Below, piece by piece: positions 29,639 through 41,017 of a stretch of 64,000 nucleotides of DNA. Both the position numbers and the translations under genes were made by a program. The stretch covers positions 25,175-89,174 of the forward strand of contig JANYHB010000072.1 in the NCBI GenBank assembly GCA_025359265.1, given 5' to 3'. Each line of letters starts with the position of its first letter. The first letter of the stretch is position 1. The notes under the pieces are model-generated. The model was given only the letters and a program-made list of their open reading frames with translations, did no database searches and was not told the origin of the DNA. The stretch is from Hyphomicrobiales bacterium. Its GTDB lineage: Bacteria; Pseudomonadota; Alphaproteobacteria; Rhizobiales; Aestuariivirgaceae.

Positions 29639-31674
29639 TGATGGTTCAGGCAATTCTTTTTCTGCCACTCATCGGCGCAGTGATAGCCGGGCTGTTCGGC
29701 ACCAAAGCGTTCAAGCAGCTGGGCACTGATGATGAAGTTTATGCGGACCATGCGCATAATGCGCCAAGTGTTGAGCATAGCCACGATCAGCACGGGTACA
29801 ATGGCCCCCCTTGGCCCATGTATCTCACGACGGGTTTGCTCTGCATCGGTGCGGTATTGTCCTGGATAATCTTCTTTGGTTTCTTGCAAGGTGGCCACGA
29901 TGGCGAAATTGAATTACTGCCATGGATCACCTCAGGCTCATTAAAAGCGGCCTGGTCCATCCGCCTCGATGCGCTTACCGCTGTGATGCTTGTGGTGGTG
30001 AACACGGTGTCTGCGCTCGTTCATGTTTATTCGCTGGGTTATATGAGCCATGATGAAAGCCAACCGCGCTTTTTTGCTTATCTCTCGCTCTTCACCTTTG
30101 CGATGCTGGCCCTTGTCACCGCTAACAATCTTATCCAGATGTTCTTCGGCTGGGAAGGCGTTGGCCTTGCTTCTTATCTTTTGATCGGTTTCTGGTACAC
30201 GCGTGAAAGCGCCAATGCCGCCGCCATCAAGGCCTTCGTCGTTAACCGCGTGGGAGACTTTGGTTTTGCATTGGGCATTTTTGGCGTGTTCATGGTTTAT
30301 GGCTCGGTGGAATTTCCAGTGATTTTCGCCCATGCGCCAGACGCAGTGGGCAAGACCATCCATTTCCTCGGCCATGACTGGGATACGCTAACCACTTTGT
30401 GCCTGCTGTTGTTTATGGGTGCGATGGGCAAGTCTGCGCAATTTTTGCTGCACACATGGTTGCCGGATGCCATGGAAGGCCCAACGCCAGTGTCCGCTTT
30501 GATTCACGCTGCCACCATGGTGACGGCGGGCGTGTTTCTCGTGGCGCGTCTTTCTCCACTGTTTGAATTGGCACCCCACGCGCGCGAAGTTGTGACGATC
30601 GTTGGGGCCATCACCGCTTTCTTCGCCGCCACCGTTGGCCTTGTGCAAAACGACATCAAACGCGTGATCGCTTATTCAACCTGTTCGCAACTTGGCTACA
30701 TGTTTGTGGCCATGGGAGTGGGCGCTTATGGCGTTGGCATTTTCCACCTCTTCACCCACGCGTTTTTCAAAGCCCTGTTGTTCCTGGGCGCAGGTTCTGT
30801 CATTCACGCCATGTCGGGTGAACAAGACATGCGCAAGATGGGCGGGCTGGGACCTTATGTTCGCATCACCCAAGCCGTGATGTTGATCGGCACGTTCTCT
30901 CTCACGGGCGTCGGCATTCCCGGGATTGGGGGATTTGCCGGCTTTCATTCGAAGGATGCAATTATCGAAGCCTCTTATGCGGGCGGCAGCACTTTTGCCT
31001 TTGCACTTTTGGTGATCGCTGCGCTCTGCACATCCTTCTATTCATGGCGTTTGGCCTTCATGACATTCTCTGGCCCGACGCGGGCTGATAAAGAAGTATT
31101 AGATCATGCCCACGAAAGCCCGCCAGTTATGCTTGTGCCGCTTTACGTGCTGGCGGCGGGCGCAATCATTGCGGGTTTTGCATTCCAACATTGGTTTATG
31201 GGCGAGGGCCAAGCAGAATTCTGGGGGGCCGCGATTTATCGCTCTCCCGATAACCATATCCTCACGCAAATGGAATCCGTTCCCCTGTTGGTGAAATGGT
31301 CTGCAACCATCGCGATGCTGGCTGGCTTGGGGCTGGCCTGGTTGTTTTATATCCGCGATACCAGCTTGCCTAAAGCTTTGGCTGCGGTGAACCAACCCGC
31401 TTATCAATTCCTGCTCAACAAATGGTATTTCGATGAGCTCTATGATTTCATTTTTGTTCGCCCCGCCAAATGGATTGGCCGCGTGTTCTGGAAAGGCGGA
31501 GATGGCGCGGTGATTGACGGATTGGGCCCCGATGGCGTTTCCGCCGCGATTTCAGGTGTAACAGCGCAAGCCGTGAAGCTACAAACCGGATATGTTTACC
31601 ACTATGCCTTCGCCATGCTCATTGGCGTGGCTGCGATTATTTCCTGGTTCTCATTTGGGGGCATCCACCCATGA
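29638..31674 (+). CDS. nuoL: NADH-quinone oxidoreductase subunit L
   Basis: This 678-residue antiporter-like subunit is the distal proton pump and has the long lateral helix at its C-terminus. The conserved block [21 protein letters not shown] and [29 protein letters not shown] are present, with the conserved glutamate and lysines of the half-channels. The start is the ATG overlapping the nuoK stop; a second ATG follows directly. It overlaps nuoM by ATGA. Confidence 0.97.
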   Translation: MMVQAILFLPLIGAVIAGLFGTKAFKQLGTDDEVYADHAHNAPSVEHSHDQHGYNGPPWPMYLTTGLLCIGAVLSWIIFFGFLQGGHDGEIELLPWITSGSLKAAWSIRLDALTAVMLVVVNTVSALVHVYSLGYMSHDESQPRFFAYLSLFTFAMLALVTANNLIQMFFGWEGVGLASYLLIGFWYTRESANAAAIKAFVVNRVGDFGFALGIFGVFMVYGSVEFPVIFAHAPDAVGKTIHFLGHDWDTLTTLCLLLFMGAMGKSAQFLLHTWLPDAMEGPTPVSALIHAATMVTAGVFLVARLSPLFELAPHAREVVTIVGAITAFFAATVGLVQNDIKRVIAYSTCSQLGYMFVAMGVGAYGVGIFHLFTHAFFKALLFLGAGSVIHAMSGEQDMRKMGGLGPYVRITQAVMLIGTFSLTGVGIPGIGGFAGFHSKDAIIEASYAGGSTFAFALLVIAALCTSFYSWRLAFMTFSGPTRADKEVLDHAHESPPVMLVPLYVLAAGAIIAGFAFQHWFMGEGQAEFWGAAIYRSPDNHILTQMESVPLLVKWSATIAMLAGLGLAWLFYIRDTSLPKALAAVNQPAYQFLLNKWYFDELYDFIFVRPAKWIGRVFWKGGDGAVIDGLGPDGVSAAISGVTAQAVKLQTGYVYHYAFAMLIGVAAIISWFSFGGIHP

Positions 31675-33182
31675 ATTGGCCTCTGCTTTCGGTCATCACT
31701 TTTCTGCCTCTGGTGGGCGTTGCGGCAATTCTGTTGGCGCGTGGCGATGATGAAGCGGCCGCGCGTTACGCACGGTGGGCAGCGCTGTGGGCAACCACTG
31801 GCACTTTCCTCATCTCGCTATTGATCCTGCCTAATTTCAATGCGCAAACCGCAGGTTTTCAACTTGTTGAAAACCACGCGTGGCTCGGGCTGGCCAACTA
31901 CCGCATGGGTATCGACGGCATTTCCATGCCCTTCGTTTTGCTCACCACATTCTTGATGCCCATTTGCATTGGTGCCAGCTGGTTTGTGAAAATCCGTGTG
32001 CGTGAATATATGATCGCGTTTCTGGCTCTTGAAACCCTGATGATCGGTGTGTTCTGCGCGCTTGATCTGGTGTTGTTCTATGTGTTCTTCGAAGCGGGCC
32101 TCATCCCGATGTTCTTGATCATTGGTGTGTGGGGTGGTGCGCGGCGCGTTTATGCCAGCTTTAAATTTTTTCTCTATACATTGTTAGGCTCTGTGCTGAT
32201 GCTGATCGCCATCATCGCCATGTATTGGCAGGCAGGCACCACGGACATTGCCGTATTGCTGACACGTGCTGATGGCTTTCCGGCCGCCATGCAAACCTGG
32301 CTGTGGCTCGCCTTCTTCGCGTCTTTCGCGGTGAAAATGCCGATGTGGCCTGTGCATACGTGGTTGCCAGATGCGCACGTAGAAGCGCCCACTGCGGGCT
32401 CGGTTGTTCTCGCCGCAATCTTGCTGAAGATGGGTGGCTATGGCTTCTTGCGGTTCTCTCTGCCGATGTTCCCGGACGCCAGCCTGTATTTTCAACCGCT
32501 GATATATACACTCTCCATCGTCGCCATTATTTACACGTCGCTGGTGGCGCTGGTGCAGGAAGATATGAAGAAGTTGATTGCCTATTCGTCTGTCGCCCAT
32601 ATGGGCTTCGTCACTATGGGGATTTTCTCATTCACGCGCCAAGGCATTGATGGCGCAATCTTTCAAATGATCAGCCACGGCTTCGTGTCAGGCGCTTTGT
32701 TCCTCTGCGTCGGCGTGGCTTATGACCGGATGCATACACGAGAGATTGCTGCCTATGGCGGCCTGGTCAACCGGATGCCGCTTTATGCTTTTGTTTTTCT
32801 GCTCTTCACCATGGCCAATATTGGCCTGCCGGGCACTTCTGGCTTCGTGGGTGAATTCATGACGTTGCTGGGAGCTTTCAAAAACAATACGTGGGTGGCG
32901 TTCTTCGCAACATCCGGCATGATCTTGTCTGCCGTCTACGCATTACCGCTTTACCGTAAGGTGGCCTTGGGTGCCTTGGTGAAAGACTCTTTGAAGCACT
33001 TGCCCGATATCACACCGCGTGAATTGGCCACCCTTGCGCCACTGGCAGCATTGGCCATTTTCTTCGGCTTTTATCCCTCTCCCATTCTCAATCTCTTCGG
33101 TGTGCCTGTTGAAGGCTTGCTGAAAACCCTTCATATTGCGGCGGCAAACGCTGGCGATATCCTTTCAATCGCAATGCGGTGA
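31671..33182 (+). CDS. nuoM: NADH-quinone oxidoreductase subunit M
   Basis: The 503-residue antiporter-like subunit has about fourteen hydrophobic segments. It contains [34 protein letters not shown] with the key glutamate, and [21 protein letters not shown]. It is the middle proton pump of complex I. The start overlaps the nuoL stop. Confidence 0.97.
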   Translation: MNWPLLSVITFLPLVGVAAILLARGDDEAAARYARWAALWATTGTFLISLLILPNFNAQTAGFQLVENHAWLGLANYRMGIDGISMPFVLLTTFLMPICIGASWFVKIRVREYMIAFLALETLMIGVFCALDLVLFYVFFEAGLIPMFLIIGVWGGARRVYASFKFFLYTLLGSVLMLIAIIAMYWQAGTTDIAVLLTRADGFPAAMQTWLWLAFFASFAVKMPMWPVHTWLPDAHVEAPTAGSVVLAAILLKMGGYGFLRFSLPMFPDASLYFQPLIYTLSIVAIIYTSLVALVQEDMKKLIAYSSVAHMGFVTMGIFSFTRQGIDGAIFQMISHGFVSGALFLCVGVAYDRMHTREIAAYGGLVNRMPLYAFVFLLFTMANIGLPGTSGFVGEFMTLLGAFKNNTWVAFFATSGMILSAVYALPLYRKVALGALVKDSLKHLPDITPRELATLAPLAALAIFFGFYPSPILNLFGVPVEGLLKTLHIAAANAGDILSIAMR

Positions 33183-33186
33183 CCTG

Positions 33187-34629
33187 ATGAGCATCTTCCA
33201 ACAACTTGGCGCTGCGGCGGCACTTCCAGAGATCCTTCTGGCCATCATGGCCATGGTGCTTTTGCTGGAGGGTGTTTTTGTCACCGCCCACACACCCAAC
33301 ACCATTCGCTGGGGCGCCATCGCTTCAATGGTTGCGGTAGCGGGTTTGGTGATCTGGAAATCCGGCAGCGGTTCGGTTGAAGCTTTCGGTGGCGCGTTTG
33401 TGGCCGATGGTTTTGCGCGTTTAATGAAAGTGCTGGCGCTGCTCGGCGGCGCTGTCACGTTGGCCATGAGCGGGAAATATCTGGCCCGAACCAGGATGGA
33501 CAGTGAAGAATATCCCGTTCTGATCATGTTGGCCTCTGTCGGCATGATGGTGATGATTTCGGCGGGTGATTTGATCTCGCTTTATGTTGGCTTGGAATTG
33601 CAATCTTTGCCCCTTTATGTGATTGCCGCCATCAATCGCGACAATGCGAAATCTTCTGAAGCGGGTCTCAAGTATTTTGTATTGGGTGCACTTTCATCGG
33701 GCATGTTGCTTTACGGCGCGTCGCTGGTTTATGGCTTCACCGGACACACGGATTTTGCCGGCATCTCTGCGGCTCTTGCTAAAACCGGCGCAACGCCGGG
33801 CGTGGTCTTCGGCCTGGTTTTCATCATCACCGGTCTTGCATTCAAAGTTTCCGCCGTGCCCTTCCACATGTGGACGCCCGACGTTTATGAAGGTGCGCCT
33901 ACACCCGTCACCGCGTTCTTCGCCGCCGCACCGAAAATTGCGGCCATCGCCTTGTTTGCCCGCGTTATGGTGGGGCCTTTTGCCGGCGTCACCCATTCTT
34001 GGCAGCAAGTGGTGATCTTCATCTCGATAGCCTCAATGGCGTTCGGTGCCGTAGCCGCCATCGGCCAAAGCAACATCAAGCGCCTGATGGCCTATTCTTC
34101 GATTGCCAATATGGGCTTTGCGCTGGTCGGCCTGGCAGCTGGCACTGTGGAAGGCGTTGAAGGCCTGATTGTTTATATGCTTATTTATCTTGCCACCACC
34201 CTCGGCACGTTCGCCTGCATCATGGCCATGCGCCGCAAGGGCATTTATGTTGAGCAGATTTCTGATCTTGCGGGCCTTTCACGCAACGACAAAGGCCTTG
34301 CCTTTGTGTTGGCCATGTTGATGTTCTCAATGGCTGGCATTCCGCCACTGGCTGGCTTTTTCGGAAAGCTATTCGTGTTCTTGGCTGCCGTGAAAGCCGG
34401 GCTTTATGTATTGGCGGTTCTTGGCGTTGTGGCCTCTGTGATCGGCGCCTATTATTATTTGCGCATTGTGAAGCTGATATATTTCGATGAAGCCGCGGAA
34501 AAGTTTGATGGCGCGGATATGGAATTGGCGATCGTGGCTTATGCATCACTGGCTTTCGTGCTGGGTTTTATCGTCTTTGCACAGCCCTTGGTAAATCTGG
34601 CCAGCGCCGCAGCCAAGAGCCTGTTCTAA
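33187..34629 (+). CDS. nuoN: NADH-quinone oxidoreductase subunit N
   Basis: The 480-residue antiporter-like subunit next to NuoM contains GLELQSLPLYVIAAINR and FHMWTPDVYEGAPTPVTAFFAAAPK. ATG 33187 lies four bases after the nuoM stop; the longer frame would overlap nuoM and add 17 polar residues unlike the family. It is the last nuo gene. birA begins three bases after its stop. Confidence 0.97.
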   Translation: MSIFQQLGAAAALPEILLAIMAMVLLLEGVFVTAHTPNTIRWGAIASMVAVAGLVIWKSGSGSVEAFGGAFVADGFARLMKVLALLGGAVTLAMSGKYLARTRMDSEEYPVLIMLASVGMMVMISAGDLISLYVGLELQSLPLYVIAAINRDNAKSSEAGLKYFVLGALSSGMLLYGASLVYGFTGHTDFAGISAALAKTGATPGVVFGLVFIITGLAFKVSAVPFHMWTPDVYEGAPTPVTAFFAAAPKIAAIALFARVMVGPFAGVTHSWQQVVIFISIASMAFGAVAAIGQSNIKRLMAYSSIANMGFALVGLAAGTVEGVEGLIVYMLIYLATTLGTFACIMAMRRKGIYVEQISDLAGLSRNDKGLAFVLAMLMFSMAGIPPLAGFFGKLFVFLAAVKAGLYVLAVLGVVASVIGAYYYLRIVKLIYFDEAAEKFDGADMELAIVAYASLAFVLGFIVFAQPLVNLASAAAKSLF

Positions 34630-34632
34630 GCG

Positions 34633-35328
34633 TTGCGCATTATCCGCCTCGACACCGTGGACTCAAGCAATCTGGAAGCACGGCGGCGAGTTGCAGCCGG
34701 TGAGCGCGGGCCTGTGTGGATCGTCAGTGCTGAGCAAACGGCAGGCAAGGGCCGGTTGGGGCGCAGGTGGGAGTCTAAACCAGGCAATTTCTACGGCACA
34801 TTGGTGTGGCCAACTGCCGCCCCACAGAGTGCTTTCGCGCAACTCAGTTTTGTCGCGGCTGTGGCGATGCACAGAACTGCAACAGAGTTTGCAGCCTCAA
34901 GTCGTCTCTCATTGAAATGGCCAAATGATTGCCTTTTGGATGGGGCCAAATTTTGCGGGATTTTATGCGAAAATTTGGGGCCGGGCGTGCTGGGGATTGG
35001 AATTGGCATCAACATCGCCCAGGTGCCCGACGGTTTGCCTTATCCAGCGGCGCGGTTGGAATTGGCCAATGTTGAAGCAGTTTTTGAAACACTTCAGCTA
35101 AGTCTCTCAGATAACTTAGCTATTTGGAACGAAGGCCAGGGGTTCGAAAGCATCCGCCAAAATTGGATGGCGCGCTGTCTGCACCTCGGCGGAATGGTCA
35201 GCGTGGATGGCGTGGCAGGCCGTTTCGAGGGCTTGGGCCCAGACGGTGCGTTTCTGCTGCGGCTAACCGACGGTGAATGCAAACAAATTTATGCAGGTGA
35301 CGTGCGCGTAGAGTATGAGAAGCCATGA
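34633..35328 (+). CDS. birA: biotin--[acetyl-CoA-carboxylase] ligase
   Basis: This 231-residue protein attaches biotin to the carrier protein of acetyl-CoA carboxylase. The biotinyl-AMP loop is seen as QTAGKGRLGRRWESKPGNFY, followed by LKWPNDCLLDGAKFCGILCE and GIGININ-like GIGIGINIAQ. It lacks the N-terminal DNA-binding domain of E. coli BirA, so it is not a repressor. The start is TTG, three bases after nuoN. The order nuoN-birA-rnj is common in Hyphomicrobiales. Confidence 0.94.
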   Translation: MRIIRLDTVDSSNLEARRRVAAGERGPVWIVSAEQTAGKGRLGRRWESKPGNFYGTLVWPTAAPQSAFAQLSFVAAVAMHRTATEFAASSRLSLKWPNDCLLDGAKFCGILCENLGPGVLGIGIGINIAQVPDGLPYPAARLELANVEAVFETLQLSLSDNLAIWNEGQGFESIRQNWMARCLHLGGMVSVDGVAGRFEGLGPDGAFLLRLTDGECKQIYAGDVRVEYEKP

Positions 35329-36998
35329 ATGCAAAATCCGTGAAACGCAAACTCGATCAAGGTGAAGACCTGGTGCTATTGCCCTTGGGCGGCACCGGCG
35401 AAATTGGCATGAACTGTTATTGCTATGGGGTTGGCCCCGCGTTGACGCGCGATTGGATCATGGTTGATCTGGGCGTGAAATTTGGCGACGAACGTGACCC
35501 TGGCATTGATGTGATTATGCCAGACGTGGGTTACATCACCAAAAACCGCAAACGCTTCCACGGCCTTGTGGTGACCCATGCCCATGAAGACCACATCGGC
35601 GCAATTGCGCACCTGTGGCCGCAGCTGCAATGTGAAGTTCATTGCACGCCTTTTGCCGCAGAGTTGTTGAAGTTGAAACTCATCGAGCATGGGCTTGATG
35701 AGGACGTTAAACTGATTGTTCACAAACCCGGTAGCAAATTTGCGCTGGGGCCATTTAAGCTGGAACTGGTGCCCGTCACCCATTCCATTCCGGAATCCTG
35801 CGCCTTGTTCATCGACTCCGGCCGCGGCACGGCCTTGCATTCCGGTGATTGGAAAATTGATCGCTTCCCACAGATGGGCCATAACATTGCCGAGAAACGT
35901 TTGCGTGAATTGGGCGATCGCGGCGTTGATGCCTTGGTGTGTGATAGCACCAACGTGTTGCGTGAAGGCGAGTCACCCTCTGAAAAAGATGTGGCGGCAT
36001 CGCTTGGGGATATTATCGCCAACGCCAAGGGCCGCGTGGCCGTTACCACGTTTGCCAGCCATGTTGAACGCATCTCCTGCGCCGTAAAAGCGGCGCGTTC
36101 AGCCGGCCGTGAAGTGGTTATTGCGGGCCGCGCCATGCGCAACACCATAGAAGCCGCACGCAAATGCGGCTATCTGAAAGACGCAGGCGCGTTTCTGGAT
36201 TTTGAGGAATTTGGTTATCTGCCCAATGACCGCGTTTTATTGCTGTGCACCGGAAGCCAAGGCGAAAGCCGTGCGGCCATCGCGCGCATCGCTGAAGACA
36301 GCCACCCGCAAATTGCTTTGGAAAAAGGTGATCTGGTAATTTTTTCCGCCCGCACGATTCCGGGCAATGAAAAAGAAGTCAGCGCCGTCATCAACAATCT
36401 GGCCAAGCTTGAAATTGATGTGATCACGGCTGATGATGCCTTGGTGCATTCCTCCGGCCATCCGCGCCAAGGTGAATTAAAACAGATGTATGAATGGCTG
36501 CGGCCCAAAATTCTCATTCCCATGCACGGTGAGCCGCGCCACTTGCGCGCCCATGTTGAATTTGCCAAGGCGCAGGGCATTTCCGAAACTTTGCTTCTGC
36601 AAGACTTGAAGATTGCGCGGCTAAAACCCGGCCAGGCAGAAATCATCGATGAAGCCCCGGGTGGGCGTTTGCATCTGGATGGCAAATTGATCGTTGATAG
36701 TGAAGATGGCCCCGCGCGTGAGCGCCGCAAACTGGCGATGAGCGGCATTGTTTTCCTCAGTGTGCTGATGAATGACAGGGGCGACTTGCAAGATTTGGTA
36801 TTAGAGGCCGATGGCGTGCCCGCTGCCTTGCCGCAAGAGCTTGAGGAATTGGCCGAAGCAGCCTTCACCGCCATGCCACGGGCGCGGCGCAAGGACGATA
36901 ACGTGGTGGCCGAAACGCTCCGCACCGCCGTTCGCCGTGCGTGCGACAACGCGTGGGGAAAAAAGCCGGTGTGTAAGGTTGTGGTGCACCGAACATAG
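35325..36998 (+). CDS. rnj: ribonuclease J
   Basis: This 557-residue metallo-beta-lactamase/beta-CASP nuclease has the zinc motif THAHEDHIGA (H85, H87, D89, H90), a later SGDWKIDR, the beta-CASP segment and PMHGEPRHL near residue 403. RNase J combines 5'-to-3' exonuclease and endonuclease activity in RNA turnover and rRNA processing. It starts within the birA stop (ATGA), at the end of the nuo-birA-rnj transcript. Confidence 0.96.
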   Translation: MNAKSVKRKLDQGEDLVLLPLGGTGEIGMNCYCYGVGPALTRDWIMVDLGVKFGDERDPGIDVIMPDVGYITKNRKRFHGLVVTHAHEDHIGAIAHLWPQLQCEVHCTPFAAELLKLKLIEHGLDEDVKLIVHKPGSKFALGPFKLELVPVTHSIPESCALFIDSGRGTALHSGDWKIDRFPQMGHNIAEKRLRELGDRGVDALVCDSTNVLREGESPSEKDVAASLGDIIANAKGRVAVTTFASHVERISCAVKAARSAGREVVIAGRAMRNTIEAARKCGYLKDAGAFLDFEEFGYLPNDRVLLLCTGSQGESRAAIARIAEDSHPQIALEKGDLVIFSARTIPGNEKEVSAVINNLAKLEIDVITADDALVHSSGHPRQGELKQMYEWLRPKILIPMHGEPRHLRAHVEFAKAQGISETLLLQDLKIARLKPGQAEIIDEAPGGRLHLDGKLIVDSEDGPARERRKLAMSGIVFLSVLMNDRGDLQDLVLEADGVPAALPQELEELAEAAFTAMPRARRKDDNVVAETLRTAVRRACDNAWGKKPVCKVVVHRT

Positions 36999-37011
36999 GA
37001 TTGGATTGCTT

Positions 37012-37053
37012 GTCGTCCTGCCCCGCGAAGGCGGCAGAAGTCGAGGATGACGA
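37012..37053. repeat. imperfect extragenic palindrome between rnj and parC
   Basis: GTCGTCCTGCC and GGCGGCAG pair partly, and TCGTCCT mirrors AGGATGACGA across the element. It resembles the GTCATCCTCG / GTCATTCCCGC class of dispersed intergenic palindromes and is related in its outer bases to the hairpin at 451-480. Confidence 0.45.
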
Positions 37054-37083
37054 ATCCCTTGGTCTCCTCTAATCCCGTTCACA

Positions 37084-39327
37084 ATGTCAAAAAAGCCCAT
37101 CGAAACTCCGCCACCCGCACCTATCCGAGGCATCGAACTGAAGGATGCGTTGGAAGAGCGCTATCTGGCCTATGCGTTATCCACCATCATGCACCGCGCT
37201 TTGCCCGATGTGCGCGACGGGTTGAAGCCGGTGCATCGCCGCTTGCTGCATGTGATGCGTTTGCTGCGTCTTGACCCCAACACCGCCTTCAAAAAATCGG
37301 CTAAAATTGTGGGTGACGTGATGGGCGGTTATCATCCGCATGGCGACCAGGCGATCTATGAGGCCATGGTGCGTCTCGCCCAGGATTTTTCGTCGCGCTA
37401 TCCGTTGGTCGACGGCCAAGGAAACTTCGGCAACATCGATGGCGATGGGGCTGCTGCTTATCGCTATACCGAAGCGCGGATGACTGAAGTGGCGCGGTTG
37501 CTGATCCAGGATTTAGATGAAGGCACGGTTGATTTTAAGCCGAACTATGATGGCACAGTGGAAGAGCCGGTGGTGCTGCCGGGCGCCTTCCCCAACCTTT
37601 TGGCCAATGGTTCCGCAGGCATCGCTGTGGGCATGGCCACCTCCATACCGCCGCATAACGTGGCCGAGATTTGCGATGCGGCATTGCATCTGATTAAAAC
37701 CCCAAACGCTGGCGTGGATAAGCTGACGCAGTTTATCATCGGCCCCGATTTCCCCACGGGCGGTATCGTAATCGATAGCCGCGAAGATATCAGTTTGGCT
37801 TATAAAACCGGCCGTGGCGGTTTCCGTTTGCGCGCGCGCTGGGCCAAGGAAGATCTACCCCGCGGCGGTTGGCAGATCGTCATCACCGAAATTCCCTATA
37901 TGGTGCAAAAGAGCCGATTGATCGAGCGCATCGCTGAGCTGCTGAATGACAAAAAGCTGACATTGCTGAACGACGTGCGCGACGAAAGCGCTGAAGATGT
38001 GCGCGTTGTCCTTGATCCGAAATCACGCAACGTGGAGCCTGAGTTGTTGATGGAGCAAATGTTCCGCAACACTGAGCTTGAAAACCGCATTCCCTTAAAC
38101 ATGAATGTGATCAGCGGCGGCAAAGTACCGAAGGTGTTGTCCCTCAAAGACGTTCTGCAAGAATGGTTGAACCACCGAAGAGAAGTTCTGCAGCGCAAAT
38201 CGCAGCATCGATTGGATGAGATTGGCCGTAGATTAGAAATTCTCGGCGGCTATCTCATTGCTTATCTGAACATTGATGCGGTGATCAAAATCATCCGCGA
38301 GCAGGATGAAGCCAAGCCCGCGCTTATGGCCCGCTTCAAGCTGACAGATGTGCAGGCCGAGGCCGTTCTCAATTTGCGTTTGCGCGCCTTGCGCCGCCTT
38401 GAAGAGATGGAAATCCGCACTGAGAATGACAACCTTCTGAAAGAGCAGGGCGGATTGAATGCTCTGTTGGGATCAGAGGCACAGCAGTGGGCCGCAATCT
38501 CTGAAGACATTAAGCAACTGAAAGAAAAATTCTCAAAAAAAACGCCGCTCGGCAAGCGCCGCACCGATTTTGCCGAAGCGCCAGAGATGGACGAGGATTT
38601 CGATCAAGCGATGATCGAAAGGGAACCCATAACCGTGATCTGCTCTGAAAAGGGTTGGATCCGCGCCATGAAGGGCCACATCGAAGACGCCGGCACGCTT
38701 TCCTATAAAGATGGCGATGCCGCCAAATTTATTGTGCCGGCAATGACGACAGATAAAATCATGTTGTTCTCATCGTCTGGCAAATTTTACACACTGGATG
38801 CCGCAAAGTTGCCGGGGGGCCGTGGCAATGGGGAACCTGTGCGTTTGATGGCGGATGTGGATGCCGCAGATGCTATCGTTGCGGTATTTGTTCACCAAGC
38901 GGGCACCAAGCTGCTCGTGGCTTCAACCGACGGTGATGGCTTTATCGTCGCATCTGAAGAATGTGTGGCAACCACCAAAAAGGGTAAACAGGTGTTAAAC
39001 GTAAAAGCACCGGTGGAAGCGCTGCTGTGCGTGCAGGTTGCACCCGATGCTGACCATTTAGCCACCATCGGAGACAATCGGAAATTGTTAATTTTCAAGG
39101 TGGGTGAATTGCCCGAGATGGTCAGAGGCAAAGGTGTTCGCCTCCAGAAATTCAAAGATGGCGGATTGGCCGATGCAAAAGCCTTTAAATTAAGTGATGG
39201 ATTGAATTGGCTGGATTCTGGGGGCCGCAACTGGAGCGTGAATGACCTGTCGGAATGGCTGGGCGAACGCGCTCAATCCGGGCGGTTGCCACCACGCGGG
39301 TTTCCGAAGAACAATCGCTTTGGTTGA
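37084..39327 (+). CDS. parC: DNA topoisomerase IV subunit A
   Basis: This 747-residue protein has the catalytic Y128 in YRYTEAR and a shortened, divergent C-terminal domain typical of ParC rather than GyrA (no GyrA-box). It decatenates daughter chromosomes with ParE. In the quinolone-contact region it reads [10 protein letters not shown]: the usual serine is Gln89, while the acidic residue E93 is kept. No clear ribosome-binding site precedes the ATG. Confidence 0.95.
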   Translation: MSKKPIETPPPAPIRGIELKDALEERYLAYALSTIMHRALPDVRDGLKPVHRRLLHVMRLLRLDPNTAFKKSAKIVGDVMGGYHPHGDQAIYEAMVRLAQDFSSRYPLVDGQGNFGNIDGDGAAAYRYTEARMTEVARLLIQDLDEGTVDFKPNYDGTVEEPVVLPGAFPNLLANGSAGIAVGMATSIPPHNVAEICDAALHLIKTPNAGVDKLTQFIIGPDFPTGGIVIDSREDISLAYKTGRGGFRLRARWAKEDLPRGGWQIVITEIPYMVQKSRLIERIAELLNDKKLTLLNDVRDESAEDVRVVLDPKSRNVEPELLMEQMFRNTELENRIPLNMNVISGGKVPKVLSLKDVLQEWLNHRREVLQRKSQHRLDEIGRRLEILGGYLIAYLNIDAVIKIIREQDEAKPALMARFKLTDVQAEAVLNLRLRALRRLEEMEIRTENDNLLKEQGGLNALLGSEAQQWAAISEDIKQLKEKFSKKTPLGKRRTDFAEAPEMDEDFDQAMIEREPITVICSEKGWIRAMKGHIEDAGTLSYKDGDAAKFIVPAMTTDKIMLFSSSGKFYTLDAAKLPGGRGNGEPVRLMADVDAADAIVAVFVHQAGTKLLVASTDGDGFIVASEECVATTKKGKQVLNVKAPVEALLCVQVAPDADHLATIGDNRKLLIFKVGELPEMVRGKGVRLQKFKDGGLADAKAFKLSDGLNWLDSGGRNWSVNDLSEWLGERAQSGRLPPRGFPKNNRFG

Positions 39328-39450
39328 ATATTTTCGTTAAATCACAATCAACTAATGCCTGTTAGACTTGGAGGTGCTGGGCCCCAGGGGCTGGACCCGG
39401 AGATGCTACAGTAAAATCTGCAGCGAAATGGCTGAGCAAGATAGACGGCG

Positions 39451-40212
39451 ATGAAGGCAACACGGATCTGGGTAAAACAGGGCACTTTTGAGCGTGCAAG
39501 CGCCGATGCGCCGACGCTTGATGCCACCGAAGAACGCGGCCGCTTCGAAAGTGGCGATGTGCGCTTGACCTGTGGTGAAATTGGCACTGAAATCAAGTGG
39601 CATGCACAAACCCGCTGCATCACTTCATTATTCGTGGTAACCGATTGGCTGACCAGGGCCAAAGCGCCTTTTGTTTTGCGCTTCTATGTTTCAGGTTGGT
39701 TTGAAGAATTTTTTCAAACGGCAGTTGAGGCCGCAAACCGCCTCGAAGCTATTATTTCGCGGGGCGATCGGCATTTTCCGGTTCGCACTTTTGTGCAGCA
39801 GGTTGAGATTGCAAATTCCATCTTGGCGCCGTTGCTGAGTAACGAGAAAGCATCGTTGGACAAGCTGGACGATTTGGCCGTGGAATGCGTTTATAATAAA
39901 GACAATAACCGGTTCAGGGTTTCTGCCGTTGGCAAACACTCTTTGATTGCCAAAGTTTACGGCGATGTTGAAAGCTCGCATCCACGCCAAACAACGGGCT
40001 CTTACAGCGATGCAGTGAATGCCGGTTATGTTGAGGTGTTGCAATCGGGAAAGCCCCGCGCTGACCATGTGTTAGCGGCTCTGAGATTTCCCAACAATAA
40101 TGTTTACTGGGTGCCCTACCACAGACTTATTCTGCCGGTGCTGGGCCACACCAAAGATTACTCGGTAAAAGTGGTTTCACAGTTTGCCTCAATCGGCTTT
40201 AAGGTAATCTGA
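39451..40212 (+). CDS. unrecognised 253-residue protein
   Basis: I do not recognise this soluble protein. It has no signal peptide, membrane segment or cofactor motif. A central region (about 90-165) contains FVQQVEIANSILAPLLS, and the C-terminal part ends in a possible beta-rich unit (VYWVPYHRLILPVLG to FASIGFKVI). Its last 24 bases overlap the convergent gene at 40189-40953. Codon use looks native. The ATG is the first in the frame after parC. Confidence 0.65.
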   Translation: MKATRIWVKQGTFERASADAPTLDATEERGRFESGDVRLTCGEIGTEIKWHAQTRCITSLFVVTDWLTRAKAPFVLRFYVSGWFEEFFQTAVEAANRLEAIISRGDRHFPVRTFVQQVEIANSILAPLLSNEKASLDKLDDLAVECVYNKDNNRFRVSAVGKHSLIAKVYGDVESSHPRQTTGSYSDAVNAGYVEVLQSGKPRADHVLAALRFPNNNVYWVPYHRLILPVLGHTKDYSVKVVSQFASIGFKVI

Positions 40213-40953
40213 GCGGCTTGCTGCCAGGGCTGTATTACGAAAAGACAAGGCCAGGTTTGTAACCGGTTCTTCCACAAAATTTTCGATGTGCTGGCGCTCT
40301 GCCACAGTTAAATATTCAATAGGTTCAATATCGTCAGAATGCCATTGCCAGCGCAAAAAGCCGCGCTCAATAAGCGGATAACCCATCCGGCCGGGATACC
40401 CCCGTGTGGCGATGGAATGGCTGGTGAGGGCCCAGATTGCATCACAATTCCATTTCAACAGCGCCAGCAAGTGCCCCATCACAGAAAAATCAGCCACCAC
40501 GTCTTTGCCTTTGACTGTTTTATCAATCCAGACTTCGCCGTGATAAACCAATATGCCATTCAACTTTTGCGCCACACTGTTTTTGGGGGGATGCGCATGT
40601 GCAGGCACCAACATTTCACTGCGCCTCATGTAAACGCCAATCATGTAATTGGCGCACCATTCGGCCAAGCTGATATCCACTTTGTCGCAACGATAAGCTT
40701 GCATGCCAACAATTTTGCCCTCGTAATTTTCCAGCGCCATCCAAAAGCCGCGATCATTGGAAAAATCGCAAACTGAGTGATCATGCATCGGTGCGGGGCC
40801 AAAGCCACGCCATTTGCGCTTGGCTTCCGCGAAAGCAACCATATCAGCATCGACAATTATTTTTAAACCCTGGTTCTCAAGCGCGCCTTCGAGTTTTAAA
40901 ACCAGGCGCGCAACGCCCAATGGATCCTTAATAGGACGACTCACAAACTCCAA
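40189..40953 (-). CDS. unrecognised 254-residue protein with weak acyltransferase-like pattern
   Basis: I do not recognise a family. Residues about 68-88 (GFWMALENYEGKIVGMQAYR) and 130-165 (GEVWIDKTVKGKDVVADFSVMGHLLAL) loosely follow the strand-turn-helix order of GNAT acyltransferases, but the usual R/QxxGxG/A loop is degraded. There is no signal peptide or membrane segment. It overlaps the previous gene tail-to-tail and lies upstream of, and in the same direction as, nothing else nearby. Confidence 0.65.
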   Translation of the reverse strand: MEFVSRPIKDPLGVARLVLKLEGALENQGLKIIVDADMVAFAEAKRKWRGFGPAPMHDHSVCDFSNDRGFWMALENYEGKIVGMQAYRCDKVDISLAEWCANYMIGVYMRRSEMLVPAHAHPPKNSVAQKLNGILVYHGEVWIDKTVKGKDVVADFSVMGHLLALLKWNCDAIWALTSHSIATRGYPGRMGYPLIERGFLRWQWHSDDIEPIEYLTVAERQHIENFVEEPVTNLALSFRNTALAASRSDYLKAD

Positions 40954-41017
40954 CCCCCGTTAATCAGCGCAACGCTAGATTACAATTATATCGGTTCTGT
41001 TAAAATACTAGTAATAT

